64,000 bases of DNA from Gemmiger sp. An50 (GCF_002161595.1 NZ_NFID01000001.1:248001-312000); one strand, 5' to 3'. Positions 43,841-52,568 are shown, numbered from the stretch's first letter. A program made the numbers and translations. Notes: generated by a model from the letters alone, not told the origin.

Positions 43841-44203
43841 ATGAAAGAGAAAATCAACCAGACGGCGGGCAGGCTGAAACAGACTGTCCGGGCGGCAGGT
43901 GCTGGAATCGCCACACTTGCCGCCTCTTTTTTTATGTCCGCACCGGCTTATGCGGCTGGGGTGCAGGACAGCCAGATCGTCAAGGGAACCGAGCAGTTGA
44001 TCGGTGATGTGACAACTTGGTTGATGGTGCTGGCGCCGGTTGTGGCCGGTCTGCTTATCATCTATTTCTGTATCCGGCGCGGCATGGCTGACGAGATGGA
44101 TCAGAAAAAGTGGAACAACCGCATTGTGGTGGCGGTGGTGTCCTGCATTGGCGCCGTACTCGGTTCCGCCACCCTGAACCTGATTCTCGGCTACTACCAG
44201 TAA
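43841..44203 (+). CDS. VirB2/TrbC-like pilin-type membrane protein
   Basis: 120 residues. A signal peptide-like start ends in PAYAAG, then two hydrophobic helices (about 55-78 and 95-115) separated by a basic loop (RRGMADEMDQKKWNNR), the plan of VirB2/TrbC pilin-like subunits. GGAGG precedes the ATG. It lies between the coupling protein and VirB6-like genes as in other T4SS operons. Confidence 0.75.
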   Translation: MKEKINQTAGRLKQTVRAAGAGIATLAASFFMSAPAYAAGVQDSQIVKGTEQLIGDVTTWLMVLAPVVAGLLIIYFCIRRGMADEMDQKKWNNRIVVAVVSCIGAVLGSATLNLILGYYQ

Positions 44204-44280
44204 GCTGGGATACATTCCGTAGTACAGGCGATTTCCGCGCCTTACTAAATAAATCACTTTATTAACAGGAGGAAAAAACT

Positions 44281-44544
44281 ATGGCTAACTTCATCCGCAA
44301 CACTCAGGTTAAGGCTATGACTTCTATCTGGACTGCCAAGCAGAAGGCCCGTGAGCTGGCCGACCGCACGGCGACGGCGCTGACCGACCGCACCGGTCAG
44401 GGAACGCTGGATGTGGCAATCACTGTGCTGATCTCTATCGTCCTGGGCGCCCTGATCCTGGCCGGTCTGTACCTGATCGTGGACGACACCGTGCTGCCCA
44501 CCATCACCCAGCGCATCAAGGATATGTTCAACTACGGCGGCTGA
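44281..44544 (+). CDS. Flp-pilin-like small membrane protein (DUF6133-like)
   Basis: 87 residues: a basic N-terminal 38 residues, then GQGTLDVAITVLISIVLGAL leading a single hydrophobic helix, and a short polar end. The G-x-E/D boundary and following helix resemble a class III (Flp) prepilin, although the usual glutamate at +5 is Asp here. With a Tad set downstream it may be the pilin; it could instead be an ICE-specific membrane protein. Confidence 0.6.
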   Translation: MANFIRNTQVKAMTSIWTAKQKARELADRTATALTDRTGQGTLDVAITVLISIVLGALILAGLYLIVDDTVLPTITQRIKDMFNYGG

Positions 44545-44555
44545 TCGGAACAAGC

Positions 44556-44590
44556 AGCGGCGGGGCCACCGGCCCCGCCCTAATTTTTAA
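44556..44590 (+). terminator. Hairpin after the pilin-like gene
   Basis: GGCGGGGCC-ACC-GGCCCCGCC is followed by CTAATTTTT. It may partly terminate transcription or protect the 3' end of the pilin-like mRNA, allowing high level of this small protein. Confidence 0.6.
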
Positions 44591-44604
44591 CAGGAGGTTT
44601 TTCA

Positions 44605-44883
44605 ATGGAGTTCAAAGCGGAAATCAAAAAGACTTTTACCGGTCCCGACAAACTGCGGGCGGTGTGCAGCGTGATCCTGGATGACTGCTTTCTGGTGAAG
44701 AATGTGCGGGTTGTCGAGGGCGAAAAGGGGCTGTTCGTGTCCCTGCCCAGCCGCCGGAATGTCAAGGGCGAGTGGGTGGAGCATTGCTTCCCCATGACGA
44801 AGGAGCTGCGGGCGAAACTCTCCGCTGCCGTACTGGAAGCGTATGAGGCTGCCGTGCAGAACGAAGCCGCCGCCGTGTCCTGA
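44605..44883 (+). CDS. SpoVG-family protein
   Basis: 92 residues with the SpoVG fold pattern: KLRAVCSVILDDCFLVKNVR, then FVSLPSRRN and HCFPMTKELR. SpoVG proteins bind RNA or DNA and act as regulators. In this operon it lies between the pilin-like and VirB6-like genes, flanked by two strong hairpins. AGGAGG upstream. Confidence 0.9.
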   Translation: MEFKAEIKKTFTGPDKLRAVCSVILDDCFLVKNVRVVEGEKGLFVSLPSRRNVKGEWVEHCFPMTKELRAKLSAAVLEAYEAAVQNEAAAVS

Positions 44884-44908
44884 TTGCCCGCCATATTCCA
44901 ATCCCTAT

Positions 44909-44935
44909 TGGGGGCGGCCGAGTGCCGCCCCCAGA
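44909..44935 (+). other. Intergenic hairpin after spoVG
   Basis: GGGGGCGGC-CGAGT-GCCGCCCCC without T-run, followed at once by AAAGGAGGTGG for the next gene. Probably an mRNA stability or processing element. Confidence 0.5.
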
Positions 44936-44952
44936 AAGGAGGTGGTTGCTGA

Positions 44953-45789
44953 TTGGAATATATCTTAGTGCTGCTGATCGTGGCCCTGCTGAATGGAGCA
45001 ATCGCCTATATTGATGGGCTGATGGAAGGGATTATCCCCCTTACCCTGTATGCAGAGCAGTATATGTCCACTTTGGCTGGGGTCGATCTATTTCAGTCCC
45101 TGTTCGACATTGTGTTCGGCTTTGGTGTGTCCCTGATTGTGCTGAAGTTCCTGAAAAAAGGCTTTGAAACCTATGTGCTGTGGTCAGACGGGGATGCCGA
45201 CGAGGAGCCTATTGCCATTCTCACAAACTTCTTCAAGGCAATGGCCGTGGCAATCTGTTTTCCCACCATGTATGACTGGCTCGCCACGATTGTAGAGGAA
45301 ATGAGCAACAAAATGTTGGAGGCTATCGGCCTTGCCACCGCTTACGATTGGGCGGGCTGGGTATCCGGCATTTCGACAATGGGACTTGTGACGGCTATCT
45401 TTGGCCTGGTATTTGTCATCGTCTATTTCATTCTTTATTTCCAATTCCTGATGCGCGGGCTTGAAATCCTGATTTTGCGAGTGGGTATTCCGTTGGCCTG
45501 CGTAGGTCTGATTGACAACGACAAAGGCGTGTTCAAGCCCTACATGAGCAAGTTCTTCCAGTCTGCGCTCTCTGTGGTGATTCAGGTTTCTCTTGCGAAA
45601 TTGGGGGTTGGCCTGATGATGAATATGCACATTTTCTGGGGCGTGGCCTGTATGATTCTTGCGGTTCGGACACCGAAGTTCCTTCAGGACTTCCTCATTA
45701 CGACCGGTGGCGGTGGCGGCGGTGCCATTGTCAACAACGCATACCATTCTGTGCGGCTGGTGCAGATGGTCAAGGGCATGGGAAAGTGA
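44953..45789 (+). CDS. VirB6/TrbL-like polytopic transfer protein
   Basis: 278 residues with about six hydrophobic helices and a late Gly-rich stretch (TTGGGGGGAIVNNAYHSVRL). Organisation resembles VirB6/TrbL-type channel proteins of Gram-positive ICEs. TTG start at 44953, eight bases after GGAGGTGG. Probably forms the inner channel platform with VirB3, VirB4 and VirD4. Confidence 0.82.
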   Translation: MEYILVLLIVALLNGAIAYIDGLMEGIIPLTLYAEQYMSTLAGVDLFQSLFDIVFGFGVSLIVLKFLKKGFETYVLWSDGDADEEPIAILTNFFKAMAVAICFPTMYDWLATIVEEMSNKMLEAIGLATAYDWAGWVSGISTMGLVTAIFGLVFVIVYFILYFQFLMRGLEILILRVGIPLACVGLIDNDKGVFKPYMSKFFQSALSVVIQVSLAKLGVGLMMNMHIFWGVACMILAVRTPKFLQDFLITTGGGGGGAIVNNAYHSVRLVQMVKGMGK

Positions 45790-45800
45790 GGTGATGGCCG

Positions 45801-46010
45801 ATGGTGACAATGGACGATATTTCAAATGCCATCATCCTGCTCGTGCGAGTTGGTGCGGTAGCCCGTTTTATCTACTGCCTGGTACGCTTGACCGCAGCCG
45901 AGGAACAGGCGGCGCAGTACAAAAAGCGCGCCCGTAACACGGTGATCTTCTACATCATCGCAGAATCCATCTGGCAGATCAAAGACATGATTCTGTACTA
46001 CTATTCCTGA
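45801..46010 (+). CDS. Small two-helix membrane protein of the transfer operon
   Basis: 69 residues with two hydrophobic helices (about 8-28 and 47-65) separated by RLTAAEEQAAQYKKRARN. No named family. Position between VirB6-like and VirB3-like genes suggests a small T4SS component. Confidence 0.7.
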   Translation: MVTMDDISNAIILLVRVGAVARFIYCLVRLTAAEEQAAQYKKRARNTVIFYIIAESIWQIKDMILYYYS

Positions 46011-46022
46011 CAGGAGGTGCAA

Positions 46023-46346
46023 ATGGACGAAGATCTGAAACTTTACATTCCTCTGGGCGTAAAGCCGGAGGCCGAGCTGTTTACCGGTTTCGGGAAAAAG
46101 CAACTTTTTCAATCCATTGTGGGGTCCCTGGTGATGGGCGGCATAGCGGCGCTGGCCTGGCTCTTTACCGGGAATGTGACCACCACCGTTATCCTGGCTC
46201 TGGCCGGTATCTTTGGCTCTGTGATGATGACTACCAAAGACCAGAGCAATTTGTCCGTGGTGGATCAGGTGCAAAATCTGATCCGCTTTTTACGCGGACA
46301 GAAAATCTACCCGTATCGTTACGGGGATGAATGGGGGCTTGAGTGA
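46023..46346 (+). CDS. PrgI/VirB3-like membrane protein
   Basis: 107 residues: short soluble start (LYIPLGVKPEAELFTGFGKK), two close hydrophobic helices (about 30-75) and a C-terminal VDQVQNLIRFLRGQKIYPYR, as in PrgI/VirB3-type proteins. The ATG at 46023 follows AGGAGG by five bases. The next gene starts in its stop (TGATG). Confidence 0.82.
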   Translation: MDEDLKLYIPLGVKPEAELFTGFGKKQLFQSIVGSLVMGGIAALAWLFTGNVTTTVILALAGIFGSVMMTTKDQSNLSVVDQVQNLIRFLRGQKIYPYRYGDEWGLE

Positions 46347-46828
46347 TGTACGCAACCATTCCGGTCTACTACCCCTCGCTGGAGGAAGCCGCCCGAAAGG
46401 ATGAAGCGGCTCTCTGGTGTGACAGCTACAACATCAATATGTCCTGCCGCAACTTCATTCAGGATAAGGCCATGACTGCCTTCAATACCCGTGAACTGGA
46501 CGCCTTTATCGAAGAATTAGTGCGCTGTTATGGAACAGAGCGGGCGATGTATGTGCTGTCCCGTACCATCCAGTTTTCCGATTGGGACGCGCGGTTCGAT
46601 CAGGCCGTGCTTGACCGAGCGGGCAAAACGGACTTCCCCGACACAAGAGAGCCGAGGGAGGCACATCAGGTAGACCCGACCACCCGATATGTCACGGAGA
46701 TTGATCCGTGTGTTGTAAATGCCGTCTTTGTGAAGCTGATGGAGCTTGAGGACGAACAGGAAGAAACCAACCACATGAATGAAATCGAGCAAGATGAGCT
46801 TGACGAGGATATGACGGCAGAACTGTGA
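46346..46828 (+). CDS. DUF3849-domain protein
   Basis: 160 residues. The start YATIPVYYPSLEEAARKDEA followed by LWCDSYNINMSCRNFI and FIEELVRCYGTERAMYVLSR is the DUF3849 pattern of ICE polyvalent proteins. The C-terminus is acidic (DELDEDMTAEL). Coupled to the preceding gene by an ATGA-type overlap. Confidence 0.82.
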   Translation: MYATIPVYYPSLEEAARKDEAALWCDSYNINMSCRNFIQDKAMTAFNTRELDAFIEELVRCYGTERAMYVLSRTIQFSDWDARFDQAVLDRAGKTDFPDTREPREAHQVDPTTRYVTEIDPCVVNAVFVKLMELEDEQEETNHMNEIEQDELDEDMTAEL

Positions 46829-46836
46829 GGCTGCCG

Positions 46837-48294
46837 ATGGAGCAGATGACATTCCTGGATTTCTTCGCAGGCATCGGCGGTTTCCGCAAGGGCTTTGAGC
46901 TATGCGGGATGCGCTGTGTGGGGCATTGTGAGATTGATAAGTATGCCGACCGCAGTTACAGAGCCATTCATGATGTAAAGGAGGATGAATGGTATGCAGC
47001 CGACATCACAAAAGTCGCCCCCGCAGATCTCCCCAGAGCAGACCTGTGGGCAGGAGGATTCCCGTGTCAAGATATTTCGGTCGCTGGCCGCCAGCGAGGG
47101 CTTGACGGAGCAAGAAGTGGACTCTTTTTTACACTTGCTCAACTCATCAAAGGCCAAAGTCCTGAAAATCGACCCACATGGATTGTCCTTGAAAATGTTA
47201 AGAATCTCCTATCCATTCATGGAGGATGGGACTTTGCGACCGTTCTCGATACGCTGGCCTCACTCGGCTATCATGTCGAGTACGGACTGCTCAATACAAA
47301 GTATTTCGGCCCCCCTCAAAATCGTGAGCGAGTGTTCATTGTCGCTTGCCGACATCCTGGAGCCGGACGCAGACCCAAAATATTTCCTGTCCCCGCAGGC
47401 AGTGGCAAAGCTCTTATCCAACTCATAGGGGGGATACAAGGGAAACGGGTGTATGACACAACAGGTATCAGCTGCACATTGACCTCGGAAGGCGGCGGAT
47501 TTGGGGTAAAGACTGGCCTGTACTTTATTGACCTCTGCAATGGCAATCCCAAACTGACCGATCATGCCCGTTGTATCAAAGCCAAGTATAACAGCGGCAT
47601 TACCAACCGTGGCGGAGACAATTCCGGTGTTCTGATCTCTCCCGCAGGGATGGACAAGGATGCGATTTTGTCCTTTGTGGACATTTGCACTGGAAAGGCG
47701 AAACTTACCAAAGAAGCCCGTTGCATTCTCTCCGCCTATAACCGCACCATCAGTAATTGGGGCGGCAGTTCCGGGGTGTTCTATGGCTGCCGTGCTGTCG
47801 TGACCCCGGATCGGGAAGAAAAACGGCAAAACGGACGGAGAATCAAGAACTGCGGAGAGCCGTCCTTCACCATTACGGCGCAGGATCGGCATGGGGTGCT
47901 ATTTCAGGACTGCGATGAGTGTCCCTACGGTATGCAGATTCGAGAAGCAACAAAGAAAGGCTATGATATTGCCCGCTGCGGCGACAGCATCAACCTCTCT
48001 TTCCCAGAGAGCAAGACACGGCGTGGACGGGTTGGCAAAGACCTTGCCACGACGCTGGAAACCTCTTGCAATCAAGGCACGGCGTTTGCCGGGTGCGGCC
48101 TGATCCGCAGGCTGACGCCCCGTGAGTGCTGGCGGCTGCAAGGCTTTACGGACGAGATGTTTGATAAGGCGCGGGCGGTCAACAGCGACAATCAACTATA
48201 CCGGCAAGCCGGTAATTCCGTGACGGTTCCTGTAATCTACGCCATCGGGAAGCAAATCCTTGCTGCACAGAAGGCGTTGGAATGTGGAGAATAA
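46837..48294 (+). CDS. C5-cytosine DNA methyltransferase
   Basis: 485 residues. Motif I FLDFFAGIGGFRKGFE, motif IV GGFPCQDIS with the catalytic Cys, motif VI WIVLENVKNLL, motif VIII NRERVFIVA, and the late QLYRQAGNSVTVPV (IX-X) are all present. The middle (about 200-390) is an enlarged target-recognition region. It likely methylates the element against host restriction. An out-of-frame gene lies inside (46994-47428). The start 46837 has GAGG upstream. Confidence 0.93.
   Translation: MEQMTFLDFFAGIGGFRKGFELCGMRCVGHCEIDKYADRSYRAIHDVKEDEWYAADITKVAPADLPRADLWAGGFPCQDISVAGRQRGLDGARSGLFFTLAQLIKGQSPENRPTWIVLENVKNLLSIHGGWDFATVLDTLASLGYHVEYGLLNTKYFGPPQNRERVFIVACRHPGAGRRPKIFPVPAGSGKALIQLIGGIQGKRVYDTTGISCTLTSEGGGFGVKTGLYFIDLCNGNPKLTDHARCIKAKYNSGITNRGGDNSGVLISPAGMDKDAILSFVDICTGKAKLTKEARCILSAYNRTISNWGGSSGVFYGCRAVVTPDREEKRQNGRRIKNCGEPSFTITAQDRHGVLFQDCDECPYGMQIREATKKGYDIARCGDSINLSFPESKTRRGRVGKDLATTLETSCNQGTAFAGCGLIRRLTPRECWRLQGFTDEMFDKARAVNSDNQLYRQAGNSVTVPVIYAIGKQILAAQKALECGE
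46994..47428 (+). CDS. Nested gene inside the cytosine methyltransferase gene
   Basis: A 144-residue frame shifted relative to the methyltransferase. Its ATG has a perfect AAAGGAGG nine bases upstream, inside the host gene. The product looks natural: FRSLAASEGLTEQEVDSFL, PHGLSLKMLRISYPF, RPFSIRWPHSAIMSS and CSLSLADILEPDADPKYFLS. As I recall, small phage and ICE proteins near methyltransferases share the SLSDILE and KYFLS strings. Function unknown; expression not proven. Confidence 0.55.
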   Translation: MQPTSQKSPPQISPEQTCGQEDSRVKIFRSLAASEGLTEQEVDSFLHLLNSSKAKVLKIDPHGLSLKMLRISYPFMEDGTLRPFSIRWPHSAIMSSTDCSIQSISAPLKIVSECSLSLADILEPDADPKYFLSPQAVAKLLSNS

Positions 48295-48295
48295 A

Positions 48296-48388
48296 ATGTT
48301 TCAGAAAAATTGGAACCCGTGGCCTATTATCATCGGCATGGCGGTCGCAATGACCGCCATCGCCGTATTCTATCGACAAATCCTGTGA
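48296..48388 (+). CDS. Micro-protein with one membrane helix
   Basis: 30 residues: MFQKNWNPWPIIIGMAVAMT, continuing IAVFYRQIL. GGAGAATAA precedes the ATG, one base after the methyltransferase stop. Almost the entire chain is one hydrophobic helix. Compare the micro-protein at 30736-30831. Function unknown. Confidence 0.58.
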   Translation: MFQKNWNPWPIIIGMAVAMTAIAVFYRQIL

Positions 48389-48400
48389 TGGAGGTGATTC

Positions 48401-49120
48401 ATGCTGGAAACTGACACATTAAAAGAGAAACTGGAAATGGAAATCCATCGCTTTGCACGACCGCCGGAGGGACTTCCTTCCGGCGATCCGTATTTTGAGC
48501 AGCTTCAGACCATGCTCGCAATCCGAGATGAACTGGAAAATATTCCGCTGTGTGATATTCAGCGGAATATGCTGCTTTCGATGGAAAATGTATTGGAATC
48601 GGCATGGTCGTTCCGCAACACCCCCGTCCCGGATCGCTGCATGAACCCGAACAATATCAGCGAAGTGGTGTACTACTTCCTTCAGGACAAAGGCACCGAG
48701 TACCGGGGCGACCTGCTCTATGAACGGGCCAAAGCGGAATTTGACGCCCGTATGGAAGAACTCACCGCTCTGCCGCCCAAAGAAATTCTTGACCACGCTT
48801 ACGAGAAAATCATCAAAGAAGATTTCCTCTGCCATCTGGAGGAAGGGTTGGACGAGTGGGAAACGGACGCTCTGTTGTCTTATCCGCAGCCTTTGGCGGC
48901 TCTCTACACAGAATGGATGGGAGCCGATTACTCCTGCCTGGACATAGACAGAATCCAAAGCACGGTCAAGCAAGTGGCGGGAAAACGGCTAAACGAACTT
49001 CGCCACCATGAGTTTGACATCAACGGTGAGCCACCTGCGGAATTGCGGTACTTCTATGATTTGCATAGCGAGATACTGGACAACCCGGATTTGGAGTGGG
49101 TTGGTGATATGGAGCCATGA
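48401..49120 (+). CDS. DUF3848-like ICE protein
   Basis: 239 residues, mainly helical and acidic. The part LPPKEILDHAYEKIIKEDFL, with LLSYPQPLAALYTEWMG, matches the DUF3848 pattern of Gram-positive ICEs. The end GDMEP overlaps the prepilin peptidase start by four bases, and its ATGGAG codons supply the ribosome site. Confidence 0.75.
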   Translation: MLETDTLKEKLEMEIHRFARPPEGLPSGDPYFEQLQTMLAIRDELENIPLCDIQRNMLLSMENVLESAWSFRNTPVPDRCMNPNNISEVVYYFLQDKGTEYRGDLLYERAKAEFDARMEELTALPPKEILDHAYEKIIKEDFLCHLEEGLDEWETDALLSYPQPLAALYTEWMGADYSCLDIDRIQSTVKQVAGKRLNELRHHEFDINGEPPAELRYFYDLHSEILDNPDLEWVGDMEP

Positions 49121-49563
49121 ATCCGCTGATTGTTAAAGGCGTGGTATTCGGGTTGCTGTTGGCTTGTGCTGCGCTCTGGGATATGAAAGAACGAGAAATT
49201 CCCAATCTGATTCCTGCCATGATTTTAGTCTGTGGCTTGATAGAGCTGCGCCCCGCCGCTTCTGTGGCGGGGCTTCTTGTTACGGGAGGCCCGTACCTGT
49301 TGGCCGCATTGCTGACACATGGGAAAGCCCTTGCCATTGGCGGCGGGGACATTAAGCTGATGGGGGCTTGCGGCTTTGTCCTGGGAGTGTGGCCTGGTCT
49401 GCTGCACAGCATTTTATCTCTGTTCCTGGCCGTGCTTACAGGGGTAATGCTGTTTGGGTTTCGCAGGCAGGACTTTTCTTCCATCCGGCTACCCCTTGCC
49501 CCGTTCTTCTGCATTGGCGGCGTAACTGCTTATTGGCTTGCGGCTGCGGCCGCTGTAATTTGA
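49117..49563 (+). CDS. tadV: Prepilin peptidase of the Tad type (TadV/CpaA)
   Basis: 148 residues with about five hydrophobic helices. The two catalytic aspartates of A24 peptidases are seen in ALWDMKEREIPN (near 22) and GGGDIKLMGA (near 77). It lacks the N-methylase domain, as in TadV. It would cut Flp prepilin and TadE/F pseudopilins of the same element. First gene of the tad set. Confidence 0.9.
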   Translation: MNPLIVKGVVFGLLLACAALWDMKEREIPNLIPAMILVCGLIELRPAASVAGLLVTGGPYLLAALLTHGKALAIGGGDIKLMGACGFVLGVWPGLLHSILSLFLAVLTGVMLFGFRRQDFSSIRLPLAPFFCIGGVTAYWLAAAAAVI

Positions 49564-49581
49564 ACAAATGGAGGTATCAAC

Positions 49582-50457
49582 TTGAACAAGAATATTTTCA
49601 GGAACCGGACGATCATCGGTGCGGTTTGCATCCTGCTGGCCGTTCTGGTTTGTTTTGGCATCACGCCCCTTTTCAATGCGGGTTTGAAGGCCCAGACCGA
49701 AGCGGTACGGGTAAAAGCCGAGGTGATTCCCCGTGGTACTTATATCACGGCGGATATGGTTGAGGTCTACACCAGAGGCGCATCCGGTATGCCCGACAGC
49801 ATTGCCACATCGCTTGACGAGGTAGTTGGCCGATATACCGATGTGGAACTTCGCAAGAATACGGATGTAAACACCGGCTGGCTTTCTTCTGAACCACTGA
49901 CTCAGTACGAGTACCTGACCAAGCTGGACGGTTCCAAAGTGGCGATCTCCGTTACCATTCCCACCTTTGCCAAAGGTGGTTCCGGCAAGGTGGAAGCTGG
50001 TGACATCATCATGCTCTTTGCAACCGATAAGGACACAGGAGAAACCACCCAGCCCCCGGAACTCAAGTATGTAGAGGTCCTGGCCGCAACACAGAGTTCC
50101 GGCGCCGACAAGGAATATCAGGCGCCCCAGGATGACGAGGAAGAAAATCCCGAAGAATCGCTCCCGTCCACCATTACCCTGCTGGTAAATACCGAACAGG
50201 CACAACTCCTTGCGCATTTGGAGGAATCCAACAGTCTGCACCTGGCGTTTGTGTACCGTGGAACCCGTGAGAACGCCGAAAAGTTCCTGGCAGCTCAGGA
50301 TCAGTTCTTTGTGGAGCCGGAGGAAGATACCGCAGCTCAGGATGGCGAACAGGGTGAGGTATCCGATGATAACAATGTGGCCGACAACACCGGTGATAAT
50401 GCGGCCGGCAATGAACCCGCAGAGGAACAGGAGGTTGAGAATACCGATGGCGAATAA
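49582..50457 (+). CDS. cpaB: CpaB/RcpC-like pilus assembly protein (SAF domain)
   Basis: 291 residues from TTG at 49582. One N-terminal hydrophobic helix (about 10-32), then a SAF domain (VKAEVIPRGTYITADMVEVY) and a beta-rich central domain, ending in a long acidic Asp/Glu/Asn tail. CpaB proteins act on the outer face in Tad pilus assembly. Overlaps tadZ by 11 bases. Confidence 0.85.
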   Translation: MNKNIFRNRTIIGAVCILLAVLVCFGITPLFNAGLKAQTEAVRVKAEVIPRGTYITADMVEVYTRGASGMPDSIATSLDEVVGRYTDVELRKNTDVNTGWLSSEPLTQYEYLTKLDGSKVAISVTIPTFAKGGSGKVEAGDIIMLFATDKDTGETTQPPELKYVEVLAATQSSGADKEYQAPQDDEEENPEESLPSTITLLVNTEQAQLLAHLEESNSLHLAFVYRGTRENAEKFLAAQDQFFVEPEEDTAAQDGEQGEVSDDNNVADNTGDNAAGNEPAEEQEVENTDGE

Positions 50458-51202
50458 GCAGAAACAGATGCTTGCTGTGTGGGGCAGCCCTGGGGGCGGG
50501 AAAACCGTAACTGCGGTCAAACTGGCCCTGGAATTGTCCAAGCGGAAGAAAAATGTGGTGCTGGTGTTTACCGATGTGACGGCGCCCACGCTTCCGGCTG
50601 TGGTCAGCGAGAAGAAACTGCCGGATGTGTCCGTAGGCGAACTGCTGGCGGCTCCCGGAATGACGCAGGAACAGGTTCTCAAGACCTGTGTTCCCTGTGA
50701 GAAAAACCCCTATATCAGCTTTCTGGGCTACAAGGCCGGTGAAAATGTCTTTACCCATGCGGAGTACAGCAAGGAAAAGGCGGTGGATATGCTGGTTCTG
50801 CTGCGGCACATCGCAGACTATGTGATTGTGGACTGCACCAGCCTTTTGACCGGCAATGTGCTGGCGACCACCGCACTGGAGGTGGCGGATGATGTGCTGC
50901 GGGTGTGCAGCTGTGACCTGAAGGCCATCTCCTACTTCTCGTCCTATCTGTCGCTGGTTGCTGACAGAAAGTTCAAACCGGAACAGCACATCAAGGTGCT
51001 GTCCAACACGCGCCCTTATCAGGGTGGCAGCGAATACGAGAACTCCTTTGGCGGTGTGAAATACCGGCTGCCGTATCTTCCTTCGTTGGAGGAACAGGCG
51101 GCGACGCTGAAACTGCTGGAACCGCTTTCCGGTAAAGAGGCCAAGACCTATGAGCCGGTCATTGCCGCTATTGCCGGGGAGGTGTTCGGAGATGGCAAGT
51201 AA
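50447..51202 (+). CDS. tadZ: TadZ/CpaE-like ATPase
   Basis: 251 residues with a MinD/ParA-like fold: P-loop WGSPGGGKTVTAVKL near residue 10, VVLVFTDVTAPTL and DYVIVDCTSLL. TadZ places the pilus machine in the cell. It lacks the receiver domain of CpaE. AGGAGG lies upstream in cpaB. The next gene overlaps by 11 bases. Confidence 0.85.
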   Translation: MANKQKQMLAVWGSPGGGKTVTAVKLALELSKRKKNVVLVFTDVTAPTLPAVVSEKKLPDVSVGELLAAPGMTQEQVLKTCVPCEKNPYISFLGYKAGENVFTHAEYSKEKAVDMLVLLRHIADYVIVDCTSLLTGNVLATTALEVADDVLRVCSCDLKAISYFSSYLSLVADRKFKPEQHIKVLSNTRPYQGGSEYENSFGGVKYRLPYLPSLEEQAATLKLLEPLSGKEAKTYEPVIAAIAGEVFGDGK

Positions 51203-52568
51203 TATTGACCTGTTCTTCAATACCAGCAGGAACAAGCGGACATTTCCCGAAGTGCTGGCGGAGATTCAGGAATATCTTGCCAGCAAGTATTCGACCCTGA
51301 TTACCGACAACCCGGAGGAACAGCACCAGCAGATCACCGCATACATCGCAAAGTATCTCAACGATTACAGTCTGGGCGTTGAGGGCATGAGCCATGAGGA
51401 ACTGATCGACAAACTCTATACGGAAATGGCTGAGTTCTCCTTCTTGACGCCCTATCTTTTCGCAAATGATGTGGAGGAAATTAACATCAATTCGTGGAAA
51501 GATGTGAAAATCACTTATGCGGACGGGCGTGTGGTTCCCACCAAAGATCGGTTCCAGACCCCACAGCACGCTGTTGATGTAATTCGCAGACTCCTTCATA
51601 AGTCCGGCATGATTCTGGATAACAGTCAGCCGGGTGTGGTGGGCCATCTCTCCAATAAAATCCGTATCACGGTTCTGGGCAATCCGCTCACGGACAAAGA
51701 AAAAGGTGTGGCTGCATCCATTCGTATCGTGAATCCCAAGAAGTTGAGCCGTGATGATTTCATTGGCTACGGGACAGCCACCGCCGAAATGCTGGACTTT
51801 CTGGCCGAAGTTCTCCGGTTCGGTTTGTCCATCTGTGTGACTGGTTCCACCGGCAGCGGTAAAACCACGCTGATGAGCTGGATTCTCTCCACCATTCCCA
51901 ACGAAAAGAGAATCTTCACCATTGAAAATGGGTGCCGCGAATTTGACCTTGTGAAAGAGAACGCCGAAGGAAATGTCATCAACAATGTAGTCCATACCGT
52001 TACCCGTTTTTCTGACGATCCCAAGCAGAACTACGATCAGGAGCGCCTTTTGGAGTTTGCCCTGACCTGTAACCCGGACATTGTGTGTGTCGGTGAGATG
52101 AAATCGGCCGAGGCTTTCGCCGCACAGGAGGCGGCCCGCACCGGCCACGCAGTTATCACCACCACCCATGCCAATAGCTGCAAAGCAACCTATTACCGCA
52201 TGGTGACGCTGTGTACTCAGAAATACGACATGGGCGATAAGACCCTGTATAACCTGGTGACAGAAGCGTTTCCTATCGTTCTGTTTGTGAAGAAGCTAGA
52301 GGACAACAGCCGCCGCGTCATGGAGATCACTGAATGTGAGATTCTGGAGGACGGCACCCGGCAGCTCCACACCCTCTACCGCTATCATGTGTCGGAAACC
52401 TCTATCCAAGATGGCAAGGTAAAGGTGCATGGCGAGTTTCAAAAGGTATCCACGATCTCGGCCAGCCTGCAAAAGCGGCTTTTGGAAAACGGTATGCCGC
52501 CCCGTCTGCTGGAGCGTATCGCTGGTGGCGGTGTAAAACTGGATACTGGAAAGGAGGAAACTGCGTGA
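51192..52568 (+). CDS. tadA: TadA/CpaF secretion ATPase
   Basis: 458 residues. This GspE/VirB11-class motor powers pilus assembly. Walker A GSTGSGKTTLMSWI near residue 218, an Asp-box-type FTIENGCREFDL, Walker B NPDIVCVGEMKSAEAF and the His box GHAVITTTHANS are all visible. CpaF-type N-terminus. The ATG at 51192 lies in the tadZ end, with GGAGGTG upstream. Confidence 0.93.
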   Translation: MASNIDLFFNTSRNKRTFPEVLAEIQEYLASKYSTLITDNPEEQHQQITAYIAKYLNDYSLGVEGMSHEELIDKLYTEMAEFSFLTPYLFANDVEEININSWKDVKITYADGRVVPTKDRFQTPQHAVDVIRRLLHKSGMILDNSQPGVVGHLSNKIRITVLGNPLTDKEKGVAASIRIVNPKKLSRDDFIGYGTATAEMLDFLAEVLRFGLSICVTGSTGSGKTTLMSWILSTIPNEKRIFTIENGCREFDLVKENAEGNVINNVVHTVTRFSDDPKQNYDQERLLEFALTCNPDIVCVGEMKSAEAFAAQEAARTGHAVITTTHANSCKATYYRMVTLCTQKYDMGDKTLYNLVTEAFPIVLFVKKLEDNSRRVMEITECEILEDGTRQLHTLYRYHVSETSIQDGKVKVHGEFQKVSTISASLQKRLLENGMPPRLLERIAGGGVKLDTGKEETA

